A DNA stretch of 64,000 nucleotides from Salinibacterium xinjiangense (GTDB lineage Bacteria > Actinomycetota > Actinomycetes > Actinomycetales > Microbacteriaceae), in NCBI RefSeq assembly GCF_014645015.1, contig NZ_BMLC01000001.1, forward strand, positions 944,585 to 1,008,584, written 5' to 3'. The translations under genes and the position numbers were made by a program. The notes under the pieces were generated by a model. That model was not told the DNA's origin and did not search any database. It worked only from the letters and a program-made list of their open reading frames with translations. Below, piece by piece: positions 8,771 through 17,910 of this stretch (its first letter is position 1; every line of letters starts with the position of its first letter).

Positions 8771-9614
8771 AATCCAGGAACAGTGCGCGTAAACGCCTGG
8801 TCGTGAAGAACAGCCCGACAGCGATCATCACCGCGAAGTACAACAGGTGCAGCAGCATTACCGGAGCGAGCGCCCCCGTCGTGAGGCCGCGCACCAGTTC
8901 GACGCCGTGCCAGAGCGGCAGCAATTGCACGAAGAACTGGATCACCTGCGGGTAGACCGACAGCGGGTAGAACGTGCCGGACAGCAGGAACATCGGCAGG
9001 AGCAGGAACGAGATCCAGTTCATCTGCTGGAAGGTCTTCAGGTAGCTCGTGATGCCCATCCCGAGGCTCGCGAACCCGAAGGCGATCACGACCAGCGCTG
9101 GCAGGGCGAGGATGGCCGACCACGACAGGTTCAACCCGAGCACCTGCATCACTACCAGGAACGCGAGCCCATACGCGGCCCCGCGCAGCAGCGCGAGCGA
9201 GATCTCGCCGAGTGCAACATCAAGCGGCCCGAGTCGGGTCGCGAGCATCCCCTCGTAGAGTTTGCCGAAATGCATCTTGAAGAACACATTCCAGGTGGAG
9301 TCGTAGATCGCGCCATTCATCGCCGACACAGCGAGCAGCGCCGGAGCGATGTATGCCGCATAGGGAATCTGGTTGCCGAGCGGGTCTGTGACGTTCTGGA
9401 CGTAGCTTCCGAGCCCGATCCCGAGCGCCAGCAGGTAGAAGATCGGCTCGAAGACTCCCGTGAGCACGATGGTCCAGTTCGTGCTGCGGGTCGCGAGCAG
9501 CCCGCGGCCCAGCACGGCGCTAGCGTTGCCGGAGTAGAGCGCGCGCACGCTGCCGGATCCGCGGATTTTTACCGCGGCATCCGGGCCAGCAGGATTCACC
9601 CTCACCGAGCTCAT
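8769..9614 (-). CDS. ABC-2 type transporter permease (second permease)
   Basis: Integral membrane subunit of 281 residues with about six hydrophobic segments, resembling DrrB/NodJ-like ABC-2 permeases. The N-terminal segment NWTIVLTGVFEPIFYLLALG is characteristic of this group, as is the LSGTFYPLSVYP turn before the last helices. It is the third gene of a three-gene exporter transcribed right to left and overlaps the preceding permease by four bases (ATGA). Two distinct permeases plus one ATPase suggest a heterodimeric channel. The substrate is unknown; drug or lipid export is typical of the family. Confidence 0.85.
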   Translation of the reverse strand: MSSVRVNPAGPDAAVKIRGSGSVRALYSGNASAVLGRGLLATRSTNWTIVLTGVFEPIFYLLALGIGLGSYVQNVTDPLGNQIPYAAYIAPALLAVSAMNGAIYDSTWNVFFKMHFGKLYEGMLATRLGPLDVALGEISLALLRGAAYGLAFLVVMQVLGLNLSWSAILALPALVVIAFGFASLGMGITSYLKTFQQMNWISFLLLPMFLLSGTFYPLSVYPQVIQFFVQLLPLWHGVELVRGLTTGALAPVMLLHLLYFAVMIAVGLFFTTRRLRALFLD

Positions 9615-10408
9615 TTGTTCAGCCTCTTCGTCGCGATGTGCACCGTGAGAGCCCAGCCGCCGAGGGCGAAGACGAGCAGGTATACGACGTGCACGATCGT
9701 GAGCCAGAGTGGCTCAGTCGGCCCGTACGAGGCCTGCCTGCCGAGCTCCGAACCGTGCCACAGGGGCGAGAGCCATCCGATCCACTGCAGGTAGATCGGC
9801 AGCTGGGTGAGCGGGAACACCGTGCCGCTGAACAGGGTGAGCGGCAGGACCACGACGCGCTGCATCACGGGGAACTGCCCCTTGTCTTCGTAGATCGTCG
9901 CGGAGAATGCGGCCAGCGGCGAGAAGGCGAGCCCGGTGAGGATTCCGATCGGGATCATCGTGAGACCCCAGGGCGAGGGCACGGCGCCGAAGGCGAGCAT
10001 CACGACGTAATAGACGACCACGACGATCGCCATCCTGATGATGATGAAGATCGCCGTGCCGTCGATGATTTGCCGGGCTGTCAGCGGCGTGGAGTTCATC
10101 CCGGTGAAGATGGGATTCCACTTGAAACCCATCAGGATACCCAGGAGGTACTCCTCTGCTCCGACCGTCACGGCGGCCGTCGCGAGCAGCGCGGGAGCCA
10201 CGAACTGCAGGTAACTCGTACCTCCCGGGCCGACGTTGCCGGTCACGAGGGTCGCGAGCCCGACACCGAACGCGAAGAGGTACAGGATGGGGGTGCCCAA
10301 CGTGGTCGCCACGATGGTGCCCGCATACGTGCGCATCGTCCGCAGCCGGTGCTCGGCGACGTACCATGCACCCCAGCGGCGGGTGCGGGTCGTGATCACG
10401 GAGGTCAT
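9611..10408 (-). CDS. ABC-2 type transporter permease (first permease)
   Basis: Membrane protein of 265 residues, paralogous to the neighbouring permease. It has a short basic N-terminus (TRTRRWGAWYVAEHRLR), about six transmembrane stretches and the FSGTVFPLTQLP motif equivalent to LSGTFYPLSVYP in its partner. It overlaps the ATPase gene and the second permease gene by four bases on either side, so the three products are probably made in fixed ratio. Substrate not known. Confidence 0.85.
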   Translation of the reverse strand: MTSVITTRTRRWGAWYVAEHRLRTMRTYAGTIVATTLGTPILYLFAFGVGLATLVTGNVGPGGTSYLQFVAPALLATAAVTVGAEEYLLGILMGFKWNPIFTGMNSTPLTARQIIDGTAIFIIIRMAIVVVVYYVVMLAFGAVPSPWGLTMIPIGILTGLAFSPLAAFSATIYEDKGQFPVMQRVVVLPLTLFSGTVFPLTQLPIYLQWIGWLSPLWHGSELGRQASYGPTEPLWLTIVHVVYLLVFALGGWALTVHIATKRLNK

Positions 10409-11328
10409 TCGATCAGCGTCCGCCCCGTGAGTCGCAGGAACACGTCTTCGAGGCTCGAGCGCCTCACCAGGCTCGTGATGGGGGTGAGCCCCCGGCGCAC
10501 GACCTCGGCAAGCGCCCCATCGCCGTCTTCCGAATAGATGAGGATGCGGTCGGGCAGCAGTTCGAGCCGGCCGATTCCCTCGACTTTTTCTGCGGCCTCC
10601 GCGTTTCGTTCTGAGCCGAAGCGCACCTCGAGCACTTCGCGGCTGGAATGCTCGCGGATCAGCGCCGCCGGAGCCCCTTCAGCCATGATCTGCCCTTTGT
10701 CGACGACGACCAACCGGTCGCACAGTTGCTCGGCCTCATCCATGTAATGGGTGGTCAGCACGAGGGTGGTGCCCTGCTCTTTGAGCCTGAACAGGCGATC
10801 CCAGAGGATGTGGCGGGCCTGCGGGTCGAGACCGGTGGTCGGTTCATCCAGCAACAGGATGCGCGGATCGTTGATCAGCGCCCTGGCGATCGTGAGGCGC
10901 CGCTTCATGCCGCCACTCAGGTCGTCGACCTTCGCTTTGGCGCGATCGGCGAGTTGGGCGAAATCGAGCAGTTCGTCGGCGCGCTTCGCGATGACGGCGC
11001 GGGACAGCCCGAAGTATCGGCCATAGACGAGCAGGTTGTCCCGCACACGCAGCTCGGTGTCGAGATTGTCAGCCTGAGGAACGACGCCCAGTTGCGACCG
11101 GATCTCCGGCCCGAATTCATCGGGATCGAACCCAAGAATGCTGAGGTCACCGCTGGTGCGGGTGGACACCGCTCCGACCATGCGCATGGTCGTGGATTTG
11201 CCTGCGCCATTGGGGCCGAGCAGCCCGAAAGATTCGCCGGGCGCGACCTCGAATGAGATGCCGTCGACAGCGGTGAACTCCTTGTACTTCTTGGTCAGGG
11301 CGGTTGCAGTGATCACGGGAGCTGGCAC
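10405..11328 (-). CDS. ABC transporter ATP-binding protein, DrrA-like
   Basis: Nucleotide-binding subunit that powers the two ABC-2 permeases downstream. The 307-residue form shows Walker A GPNGAGKST, the Q-loop in GVVPQADNLD, signature LSGGMKRRLTIARA, Walker B ILLLDEPTTGLD and the switch histidine in LVLTTHYMDEAEQ. A C-terminal regulatory extension follows, as in DrrA. The frame is open far upstream to 11721 but that part overlaps the divergent exporter gene and has no homology. GTG at 11328 (VPAPVITATALTKKY) starts just before the domain and is preferred. It diverges from the next ABC exporter, 169 bp away. Confidence 0.88.
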   Translation of the reverse strand: MPAPVITATALTKKYKEFTAVDGISFEVAPGESFGLLGPNGAGKSTTMRMVGAVSTRTSGDLSILGFDPDEFGPEIRSQLGVVPQADNLDTELRVRDNLLVYGRYFGLSRAVIAKRADELLDFAQLADRAKAKVDDLSGGMKRRLTIARALINDPRILLLDEPTTGLDPQARHILWDRLFRLKEQGTTLVLTTHYMDEAEQLCDRLVVVDKGQIMAEGAPAALIREHSSREVLEVRFGSERNAEAAEKVEGIGRLELLPDRILIYSEDGDGALAEVVRRGLTPITSLVRRSSLEDVFLRLTGRTLIE

Positions 11329-11497
11329 GGATTTCAGCCTAGCTGAGGCCCGCGACACCGGCGCCGGATGCGGTGAGCGAAAATGCGGGAACACGCCCAG
11401 CGATGACGAAGTACGCTCGTGGGTGGGCCAGCGCCCGCCAGTGTGACGTTGCTCGGAGTATGCGCAGCGGCAGGCTCCACGCAAGACTGAAGGAATC

Positions 11498-13348
11498 ATG
11501 AGCAACTCCCCTGCACGCTCCCCGCGATCGCGATTCGGCGCCAAGGACGAAGGCGGCCCCCGCGCCACCTTCCGGCAGCTGCTGCCGTACCTGGCGGAGC
11601 ACCGCAAGATCCTCAGCGTGGTTATCGGGCTCAGCATCGTCGGGGCTGCTGCCTCTCTCTCGCAGCCACTGCTCGTCAGCCAGGTCATCACGCGGGTACA
11701 GGCCGGAGACACCCTCGGCACCCTCGTCTGGGTGCTCGTAGGCCTCGTCGTCGCCTCGGCGATGATCAGCGGATTCCAGCACTATCTCCTGCAGCGCACC
11801 GGCACCTCGGTCGTACTCTCGGCCCGACGCCAGTTGATCAACCGGATGATGCGGCTGCCGATCCGCGAATACGATTCCCGCCGCACCGGGGACCTGGTCT
11901 CGCGCGTCGGTTCGGACACCACGCTGTTGTACGCGGTCATCACCCAGGGGCTCGTGGATGCGGTCGGCGGTTCGCTCGTGTTCGTCGGAGCGCTCATCGC
12001 CATGCTCATCATCGACCCGCTGCTGCTCGGCCTGACCGTGCTGGTCATTGCCATCTCGGTCGTGACCGTCGTGCTGCTCTCGGGACGCATCAGAATCGCC
12101 AGTCGCAAGCAGCAGGAGAAGGTGGGCGACCTGTCTGCCGCCGTCGAACGAGCCCTCGGCGCGATCCGTACGGTGCGGGCATCCAACGCCACGGATCGTG
12201 AGATCGCCACCATCGAGAAGGATGCGAAAGGCGCCTGGGACATGGGGATCGCGGTCGCCAGGATCTCCGCACTCGTCGTGCCCGTGGCGGGGATCGCGCT
12301 GCAGGTATCGCTGCTCATGGTGCTCGGCGTCGGCGGGTTCAGGGTGGCCAGCGGCGCGATCACCATCGCGAACCTCGTGTCGTTCATCCTGTTCCTCTTC
12401 ATGATGATCATGCCGCTGACGACCGCGTTCGGGGCCATCAACTCGGTCAACCAGGCGCTGGGTGCCCTCGGCCGCATCCAGGAGATCATCGGCCTGCCGA
12501 CCGAGACCCAGGACGATTCGCGAATCGCGGACAACGCGGCACCGCCGATCGCGTCGGGGGATGCGATCTCGTTCCACGACGTCGACTTCGAATACACGGT
12601 GCCGCCGGTCGCTCCTGCGGCCCCTTCCGGTAACGGCTCATCACCCGGGGTCGAGGCCACCGAACCGCGGGCCGTGCTCCGTGGGGTGTCGTTCTCGGCT
12701 GCTCGGGGCAAGCGCACAGCCCTGGTCGGACCATCCGGTGCGGGCAAGAGCACGATCCTCGCCCTGATCGAACGGTTCTACGACCCGCAGGCTGGCGTCG
12801 TCAGGCTCGGCGGGGTAGACATCCGCGCTCTCGATCGCACAGAACTCCGAGCACAGATCGGATATGTCGAGCAGGATGCCCCTGTGCTCGCCGGCACGCT
12901 CGCCGAGAACCTGCGCATCGGTGCACCGGATGCCACGGACCAGCAGTGTGTCGACGTGTTGCGGTCGGTGAATCTCACCGAGGTGCTCGAGCGCAACGAG
13001 CTCGGCCTGGAAGCGCCCGTCGGAGAGGATGGGATCATGCTCTCGGGCGGCGAGCGCCAGCGGCTCGCCATCGCCCGGGCGCTGCTCGCCGCCGCGCCGA
13101 TCCTGCTGCTCGACGAGTCGACATCATCCCTCGACGGGTTGAACGAGCAGCTGCTGCGCGAGGCGATCGACGCCGTGGCGGAGAACCGCACACTCATCGT
13201 GATCGCTCACCGCCTGTCTACCGTGGTCGACTCCGACCAGATCGTGGTGCTCGATCACGGCAGGGTCGTGGGCATCGGAACTCATTCTGAGCTCGTCGCG
13301 ACCACCCCGCTCTACAAGCAACTCGCCAAGCATCAGCTTCTCGTCTGA
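11498..13348 (+). CDS. ABC exporter, fused membrane and ATPase domains
   Basis: Half-size exporter of 616 residues that should act as a homodimer. A six-helix membrane domain fills about residues 30-320. The ATPase domain has Walker A GPSGAGKST, signature LSGGERQRLAIARA, Walker B with catalytic glutamate in ILLLDESTSSLD, and H-loop AHRLST, so ATP hydrolysis should be intact. A Pro/Gly/Ser-rich insertion of about 20 residues lies early in the ATPase domain, before the first conserved strand. The ATG at 11498 follows GAAGGAATC. Substrate unknown; lipid, drug or peptide export are all known for this family. It is divergent from the DrrA-like operon. Confidence 0.87.
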   Translation: MSNSPARSPRSRFGAKDEGGPRATFRQLLPYLAEHRKILSVVIGLSIVGAAASLSQPLLVSQVITRVQAGDTLGTLVWVLVGLVVASAMISGFQHYLLQRTGTSVVLSARRQLINRMMRLPIREYDSRRTGDLVSRVGSDTTLLYAVITQGLVDAVGGSLVFVGALIAMLIIDPLLLGLTVLVIAISVVTVVLLSGRIRIASRKQQEKVGDLSAAVERALGAIRTVRASNATDREIATIEKDAKGAWDMGIAVARISALVVPVAGIALQVSLLMVLGVGGFRVASGAITIANLVSFILFLFMMIMPLTTAFGAINSVNQALGALGRIQEIIGLPTETQDDSRIADNAAPPIASGDAISFHDVDFEYTVPPVAPAAPSGNGSSPGVEATEPRAVLRGVSFSAARGKRTALVGPSGAGKSTILALIERFYDPQAGVVRLGGVDIRALDRTELRAQIGYVEQDAPVLAGTLAENLRIGAPDATDQQCVDVLRSVNLTEVLERNELGLEAPVGEDGIMLSGGERQRLAIARALLAAAPILLLDESTSSLDGLNEQLLREAIDAVAENRTLIVIAHRLSTVVDSDQIVVLDHGRVVGIGTHSELVATTPLYKQLAKHQLLV

Positions 13349-13361
13349 TCGCCGGGTGGGG

Positions 13362-13375
13362 CCGGGGCGCCCCGG
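13362..13375. terminator. GC-rich palindrome between convergent genes
   Basis: CCGGGGCGCCCCGG is a perfect 14-bp palindrome in the 78-bp gap between the convergent ABC exporter and methyltransferase genes. It could fold into a short hairpin serving either strand. There is no T-run, so this is tentative. Confidence 0.3.
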
Positions 13376-13426
13376 GAACGCCAACTACCCCTTGCGGCCG
13401 ACGGCGCAACAATGGCGTTCGCGCGA

Positions 13427-14215
13427 TTAGGCGATCGCGTACATCGCGACAGCGGCCGTCGCTGCGACGTTCAGGGAATCGATGCCGTGCGCCATCGGAA
13501 TCCTGACGACCGTGTCGGCCGCGTCGAGGGCCTCGGGGGTGAGCCCCTCCCCCTCGGCTCCGAGCACGAGCGCGACCCGATCCGGCACGGACTCGGCGAA
13601 CTCTCGCAGCGATACCGATTGCGGGCTCAGGGCGAGGGCGGCGATGTGGAATCCGGCGAGTTGCTCACGCGCCTCCGCCCACGGGCCGATCCTTGACCAG
13701 GGAACCTGCAGCACCGTGCCCATCGACACCCGGATCGCACGTCGGTAGAACGGGTCTGAGCAGCGGGCCGTGACCAGCACGGCATCGGCACCGATGCCGG
13801 CAACCGAGCGGAAAATGGCGCCGACATTGGTCGGGTCTGCGACATTCTCGAGGATGACCACCCGCCGGGCTCCGGCCAGCAACTCCTCGACGTCCGGAAG
13901 TGCGGGCCTGTGCATCGATGCGATGAGTCCACGGTGGAGGAGATAGCCCGTGAGCTGCTCCAGCAATTCCGGTGGGCCGGAGAACACCGGCACATCGGGC
14001 CCCACGAGCGCGATCGCCTCCTTGACGGTGTTACCGAGCGCCAGGACAGACCGTGGTCGGTGCCCGGCACGAATCGCACGCTGGAGCACGAGGGCAGACT
14101 CGGCGATGTAGAGCCCGTGTTCCGTGCCCTGCGCTTTCTTCAGCGCCACATCGGTCTGGTGCGAGAAGTCGCTCAGCCTCGGGTCGGAGAGATCGGTGAT
14201 CGGAATGACCTGCAC
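13427..14215 (-). CDS. SpoU/TrmH family RNA 2'-O-methyltransferase
   Basis: SPOUT-class methyltransferase of 262 residues, likely modifying rRNA or tRNA ribose. Motif 1 is NVADPTNVGAIFRSVAGIG, motif 2 LVLGAEGEGL and motif 3 IPMAHGIDSLNVAATAA, which together form the trefoil-knot SAM site. The N-terminal 100 residues are a substrate-binding extension. Target cannot be set from sequence. It lies 3 bp after the stop of the upstream hypothetical membrane-protein gene, so the two are probably cotranscribed. Confidence 0.88.
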   Translation of the reverse strand: MQVIPITDLSDPRLSDFSHQTDVALKKAQGTEHGLYIAESALVLQRAIRAGHRPRSVLALGNTVKEAIALVGPDVPVFSGPPELLEQLTGYLLHRGLIASMHRPALPDVEELLAGARRVVILENVADPTNVGAIFRSVAGIGADAVLVTARCSDPFYRRAIRVSMGTVLQVPWSRIGPWAEAREQLAGFHIAALALSPQSVSLREFAESVPDRVALVLGAEGEGLTPEALDAADTVVRIPMAHGIDSLNVAATAAVAMYAIA

Positions 14216-14218
14216 CGC

Positions 14219-14794
14219 TCACTCCAGCCTGTGGGTATCGAACAGGATGACCATACGCCCTTGTGCGTCGATGCCCTGTGCGGCCGCCGAGACGCTGCCG
14301 CTGGGCTGTTCAAATCTCAGCCAGTACCGCACTGCGGTAATGTCCGCATCGTCTACCGCAGGCACCAAAGCTGACTGGTTGCCATCGAGCTCCCCGTAGT
14401 CGGTCGACAGTGAGAAGAGCGCGCCCTCAGGAAGAGTGACCACTGCGCGGAACTCAGGAGACCGGTCAGACTCGCGCGAGAATCCGCTCTCCACCCTGGT
14501 TCCGTCGGGCAGGTCGACGCCGCTCAGTGCCTTCACACTACCGAGCGACAGTTCGGTACATGGTGCCCAGGTGATGCGGCACAAGCCAGCTTCGGACTGG
14601 GCGAAGCTACCGACGACAACGGTACCGACCGCGACGATGGCGCCGACCAAGAGACCGGCCACCACGAGCGATACACCCAGTCTCAGCCCCTGGCCACGAG
14701 TGCGGACGGGTTCGACATCTCGAGGTTCCGCGAGCGGCTCGAACTCTCCGTCGTCGTAGTCGTCGTACTCGTCGTCCCGCTCGTCGTCAGTCAC
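14219..14794 (-). CDS. Hypothetical single-pass membrane protein with acidic N-terminus
   Basis: Unrecognised protein of 191 residues if GTG at 14794 is used. The first 20 residues are almost all Asp, Glu and Tyr (DDERDDEYDDYDDGEF), then a basic patch, one transmembrane helix (about residues 39-62) and a mainly beta-like outer domain of about 125 residues with a cysteine pair in CRITWAPC. The chosen start overlaps the pncA stop by 8 bp; a longer open frame exists but lies inside pncA. The outer domain ends with a MVILFDTHRLE strand. Topology suggests a cell-surface domain with cytosolic acidic tail. No function is proposed. Confidence 0.65.
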   Translation of the reverse strand: MTDDERDDEYDDYDDGEFEPLAEPRDVEPVRTRGQGLRLGVSLVVAGLLVGAIVAVGTVVVGSFAQSEAGLCRITWAPCTELSLGSVKALSGVDLPDGTRVESGFSRESDRSPEFRAVVTLPEGALFSLSTDYGELDGNQSALVPAVDDADITAVRYWLRFEQPSGSVSAAAQGIDAQGRMVILFDTHRLE

Positions 14795-15380
14795 GGAGCC
14801 CGCGAGGCGTCGAGCTGGTGACTGTCGCCCCCGCCGAGGCGAGTCGCTCGAGCGCCGCTGCGCTCGACTCCGGCGCCACCCCGGCAACGAGATCTGTGAG
14901 CACGCGCACGGTGAATCCGGCTCCCAACGCATCGAGGGCCGACGCGAGGACGCAGTGGTCCGTGGCGATCCCGACGACGTCGATCGTGGTCACGCCGAGG
15001 CGCGAGAGCACATCCTGCACCACCTCTCCGGAGCCCCTAGTGCCCTCGAAGATGGAATACGCGGGAACTCCCTGGCCTTTGCGCACGTGAATGACGCTCG
15101 GCCCGAGGTCGAGCGCCGCGTGATATTCGGCACCCGCGCTGCCGGCGACGCAGTGCACTGGCCACGAATCCACAAAGTCGGGCGACTCACTGAAATGCCC
15201 GCCATTGTCGTTGTCGCCATCGTGCCAATCGCGCGATGCGAAGACGTGGTCGTACGATTCGGGATGCTCTGCCAGCAGCCGCGTGATGCCCGACGCAACC
15301 ACCCCCCCGCCCGTCACGCCGAGAACACCGCCCTCGGTGAAGTCGTTCTGCACATCGATGATGAAAAGCGCCGAACTCAC
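14787..15380 (-). CDS. pncA: Nicotinamidase (isochorismatase family)
   Basis: Hydrolyses nicotinamide to nicotinate in the NAD salvage pathway; homologues activate pyrazinamide. All expected residues are visible: catalytic D9 in IIDVQNDF, K101 in HVRKGQG and C143 in ATDHCV, and the metal ligands D51, H53 and H62 in DWHDGDNDNGGHF. The 197-residue length is normal. The ATG at 15380 gives the standard N-terminus. Downstream is the acidic-tail membrane protein, upstream the PBP4-like gene ends 16 bp away, and all are on the minus strand. Confidence 0.92.
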   Translation of the reverse strand: MSSALFIIDVQNDFTEGGVLGVTGGGVVASGITRLLAEHPESYDHVFASRDWHDGDNDNGGHFSESPDFVDSWPVHCVAGSAGAEYHAALDLGPSVIHVRKGQGVPAYSIFEGTRGSGEVVQDVLSRLGVTTIDVVGIATDHCVLASALDALGAGFTVRVLTDLVAGVAPESSAAALERLASAGATVTSSTPRGLRD

Positions 15381-15395
15381 AGTTGCACCTCCAGG

Positions 15396-16826
15396 TTAGT
15401 TATTGCTCAGGTTGTTGCCGCAACTGTGCACCGCTGCGACGAGCGTGTCGAGTGACTCGCGGGTGTCGAACGTGATGGCGTCACCCAGCCCGTAGAACGC
15501 GAAGGTGAGCGCAGTGCCGTCCGCCGTCGTCACTAATCCCGCCAAGGAACGCTCGTGGAAGATCCAGCCGGATTTCGCATGGGTCGCGGATCCGGCTGCG
15601 GCGTTGTCGCCCGTGAATCTCTCCGCGAGATCGCCCGAGGCACCGCCAACCGGCATGCCGTCGAACACCACATCCAGACCGTCTTCGCCGTTTCTGATCT
15701 TCACCATCAACTGGGCGATGAAGACAGGGGGCACCGCGTTGTTCGCACTCTCGCCGGAACCGTCCTTGATGACGAGCACCTCGGTTCCGGTCATCCCGAG
15801 CCCGTCCATCGCTGAGCGCACGACCTCCTGCAATGACGCCGACGAACCACCGAGATCCTGCTTGAGGGAACTCGATCGGGCCAGCATCTCGGCGAGCGCG
15901 TTGTCGCTGTTCATCAACATCTGGCTCACGAGAGTGGAGATGGGCTGCGAGGTCACCTCGGCCAGCACTGTCGACCGGGTTGCCTTACCGCCCGCAAAGG
16001 TGACATCGGTGAGTTCGGCAGCGGCGGCGAAGGCCTGGCCGGCTCGCGCGATCGGGTCTTCGCTCCTGGGACTGACGAGCTGCGTCGGATCAGCCCTGTC
16101 GCCATCCACCATGAGAGCGGTGATGAACGGCTGGTAGCCGTCGGTTCGTTCTGAAATCGGCCACGACGGATTCCAGTTGTCGGCGGGGTCCCAGAGCGTG
16201 GAATCCAGGATGATGCTGGTGATGGGCACCCCGGGGTGGGCCGCCGTGTATTTCTCCATCGCCTCAGTCGCGAGATCCGACACCAGCGGCGCTCCGGGGT
16301 AGACGCTGTCTTCAGAGGTCGACAGCGTCGCATCGCCCCCTCCGACCAGCACGATCGTTCCCGGCGTCGTGCCGTCGACGACCTTCGTCGACAGGGTCGC
16401 ACCGGGCCCGAGCGTGGCAACGGCGGTCGCCGCCGTCAGAAGCTGCAATGCTCCGGCGGGGCTTTGGGGTGACGCTCCCGATCGATCGAACAGGGTCGCG
16501 CCTGTGGTGGCGTCGACGACGGATGCCGCCAGCGTTCCCAATAGCGGGTCGGCAGCAGCCGAGCCCACCGAACACGTGCGCAATCTCACGGCCGGCTGCG
16601 CGGAATCGGGCCTGACCCGGGCGGGTTTCGCCGGGGGCGTGCTCGTTGGGACAGCAACGGCAGCGCTGGACGCGGGCGCCCTCGAGAAGCCGAGGAAGAC
16701 CGCCCCGGTACCCAACAGCACGAACACCAGCGCCAGCGCCGTGATGAGCCATGCCGTCGGATGCCTGCCGATCACCGTGCTCATGCCGCCGCGTGACTTT
16801 CCCTGGGGCGGTTGCGCGTCACTCAT
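15396..16826 (-). CDS. dacB: PBP4-like D-Ala-D-Ala carboxypeptidase with degenerate SxxK motif
   Basis: Peptidase S13 homologue of 476 residues: short cytosolic tail, one transmembrane helix or signal anchor (about 25-46), then the extracytoplasmic domain. Motif 2 is present as SDN (307-309) and motif 3 as KSG (418-420). The first motif is not. Where active enzymes have P-A-S-x-x-K followed by LLTAA, this protein reads PAGALQLLTAA, with G125 for the nucleophilic serine and Q128 for the lysine. The codons (GGA, CAG) are unambiguous in the sequence. Peptidase activity is therefore probably lost, leaving a possible structural or regulatory wall-binding role. The frame is otherwise intact with no sign of decay. 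Gene order places it just before pncA. Confidence 0.82.
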   Translation of the reverse strand: MSDAQPPQGKSRGGMSTVIGRHPTAWLITALALVFVLLGTGAVFLGFSRAPASSAAVAVPTSTPPAKPARVRPDSAQPAVRLRTCSVGSAAADPLLGTLAASVVDATTGATLFDRSGASPQSPAGALQLLTAATAVATLGPGATLSTKVVDGTTPGTIVLVGGGDATLSTSEDSVYPGAPLVSDLATEAMEKYTAAHPGVPITSIILDSTLWDPADNWNPSWPISERTDGYQPFITALMVDGDRADPTQLVSPRSEDPIARAGQAFAAAAELTDVTFAGGKATRSTVLAEVTSQPISTLVSQMLMNSDNALAEMLARSSSLKQDLGGSSASLQEVVRSAMDGLGMTGTEVLVIKDGSGESANNAVPPVFIAQLMVKIRNGEDGLDVVFDGMPVGGASGDLAERFTGDNAAAGSATHAKSGWIFHERSLAGLVTTADGTALTFAFYGLGDAITFDTRESLDTLVAAVHSCGNNLSNN

Positions 16827-16876
16827 CGGTCAATGATACCGAGACGCTGGCCGTCCTCCCCGTGAGTTTGACAGAC

Positions 16877-17719
16877 TCAGCAGGTGGTCCAGCGGGCTGC
16901 GGCCCTGACGAACGAGGCCGGTTCGTCGATCCCGCCGTGGCTCATCGCGAATGCTATGCACGCGCCGCCGATGCTGGAACCCGGGCGATAGAGCGAGGCA
17001 CGGTGGGAGGTCGAATCCCACCACTTCTGGGCCACCGTCGCGCCGGTGTTACCCGATCCACCAGCGAGATTGCCATCACATCCGGTGCTCGGAACTCCGT
17101 CGATGCGCACCGAGCCAATGTGGCCCCAAGCGTCCAGCGGATCAGGGCTGGGCGATTCGGCCATCCAGAACAGTCGCGCTTCCATGCAGGAGTCGTAGCG
17201 GAAGTTGCTGTACGAGATCGGCTCGAGGCAATTCGCCATCCTGATCGCGTTGTACTGGAAGGCGAACGATGCGAGGTCATTTGAGGTGGTTCCCGCGACG
17301 CCCCCCGCAGAGGTGACTCCGGGGGCTGAACCGACGCTTCCACCCGCGGCAGCAGGGCAACCGGGAGCCTGCGGCGCTCCTGCAGCTCCGGTATTCACGG
17401 CTCCGCTGCCGACGATCAACGGGACGGACTTCGGCACCGACTTGTGCACAAGGTTCGCCCAGCTCTGGCTGGTGACACCGACAGACGCTGCGGTGTTCAC
17501 GACAGCAGGTTCCGGGGCGACCCGGGTGGTGGTGGCGATGGCGATACGAGGTGCGGCAGCGATGGATGCGGCGACCGGCCTAATCGCGAGCGGTGGGGCA
17601 GTTGTGCCCACGTCCGCGACGACCGACATGTTGAGGCCCGGCCCTGCCCCGCCGATGAGCGGCGCTATGAGCAGCAGGACGACCGTAGCGGCCGACGAAA
17701 GGAATGCAGATTTTTTCAT
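16877..17719 (-). CDS. Secreted CAP/SCP-like domain protein
   Basis: Exported protein of 280 residues. An N-terminal signal peptide (KKSAFLSSAATVVLLLIAP) is followed by a low-complexity Ala/Pro/Val/Thr linker to about residue 150, then a C-terminal domain of about 125 residues resembling the cysteine-rich secretory / allergen V5 (CAP) fold. Supporting traits are FAFQYNAIRMANCLEPISYS, the MEARLFWMAE helix, GHIG and QKWWDSTSHRASLYRP. The typical G-E-N strand is not obvious. Six cysteines in the domain suggest disulfides. Function of bacterial CAP proteins is largely unknown. Its ATG at 17719 is followed by two lysines, as expected for a signal peptide. Confidence 0.65.
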   Translation of the reverse strand: MKKSAFLSSAATVVLLLIAPLIGGAGPGLNMSVVADVGTTAPPLAIRPVAASIAAAPRIAIATTTRVAPEPAVVNTAASVGVTSQSWANLVHKSVPKSVPLIVGSGAVNTGAAGAPQAPGCPAAAGGSVGSAPGVTSAGGVAGTTSNDLASFAFQYNAIRMANCLEPISYSNFRYDSCMEARLFWMAESPSPDPLDAWGHIGSVRIDGVPSTGCDGNLAGGSGNTGATVAQKWWDSTSHRASLYRPGSSIGGACIAFAMSHGGIDEPASFVRAAARWTTC

Positions 17720-17866
17720 GGTGTGTACCCCCGTACCACAGCGGCACCATCCCCCGATAGCGTGTGCCTACTGATCACGATATTGGTAAGGCTCGACTGC
17801 CCGCAAGCATTGAGGGACAGAATCAACCGGTCGACCCCAGAACTGGGGGTGTTTCGTTACCGGATG

Positions 17867-17882
17867 CCCCCATCAACGGGGG
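17867..17882 (-). terminator. Possible hairpin downstream of tRNA-Thr
   Basis: CCCCC at 17867-17871 and GGGGG at 17878-17882 flank a 6-nt loop, 29 bp past the 3' end of the tRNA. Short, no T-tract; only a candidate for termination or processing. Confidence 0.3.
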
Positions 17883-17910
17883 ACATGCTGCCCGCTTGGA
17901 AGCGTTACGG

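Noticed and set aside
10405-11721. 438-residue version of the DrrA-like ATPase
   Set aside because: The extra N-terminal part overlaps the divergent exporter and has no family resemblance; the GTG at 11328 fits.
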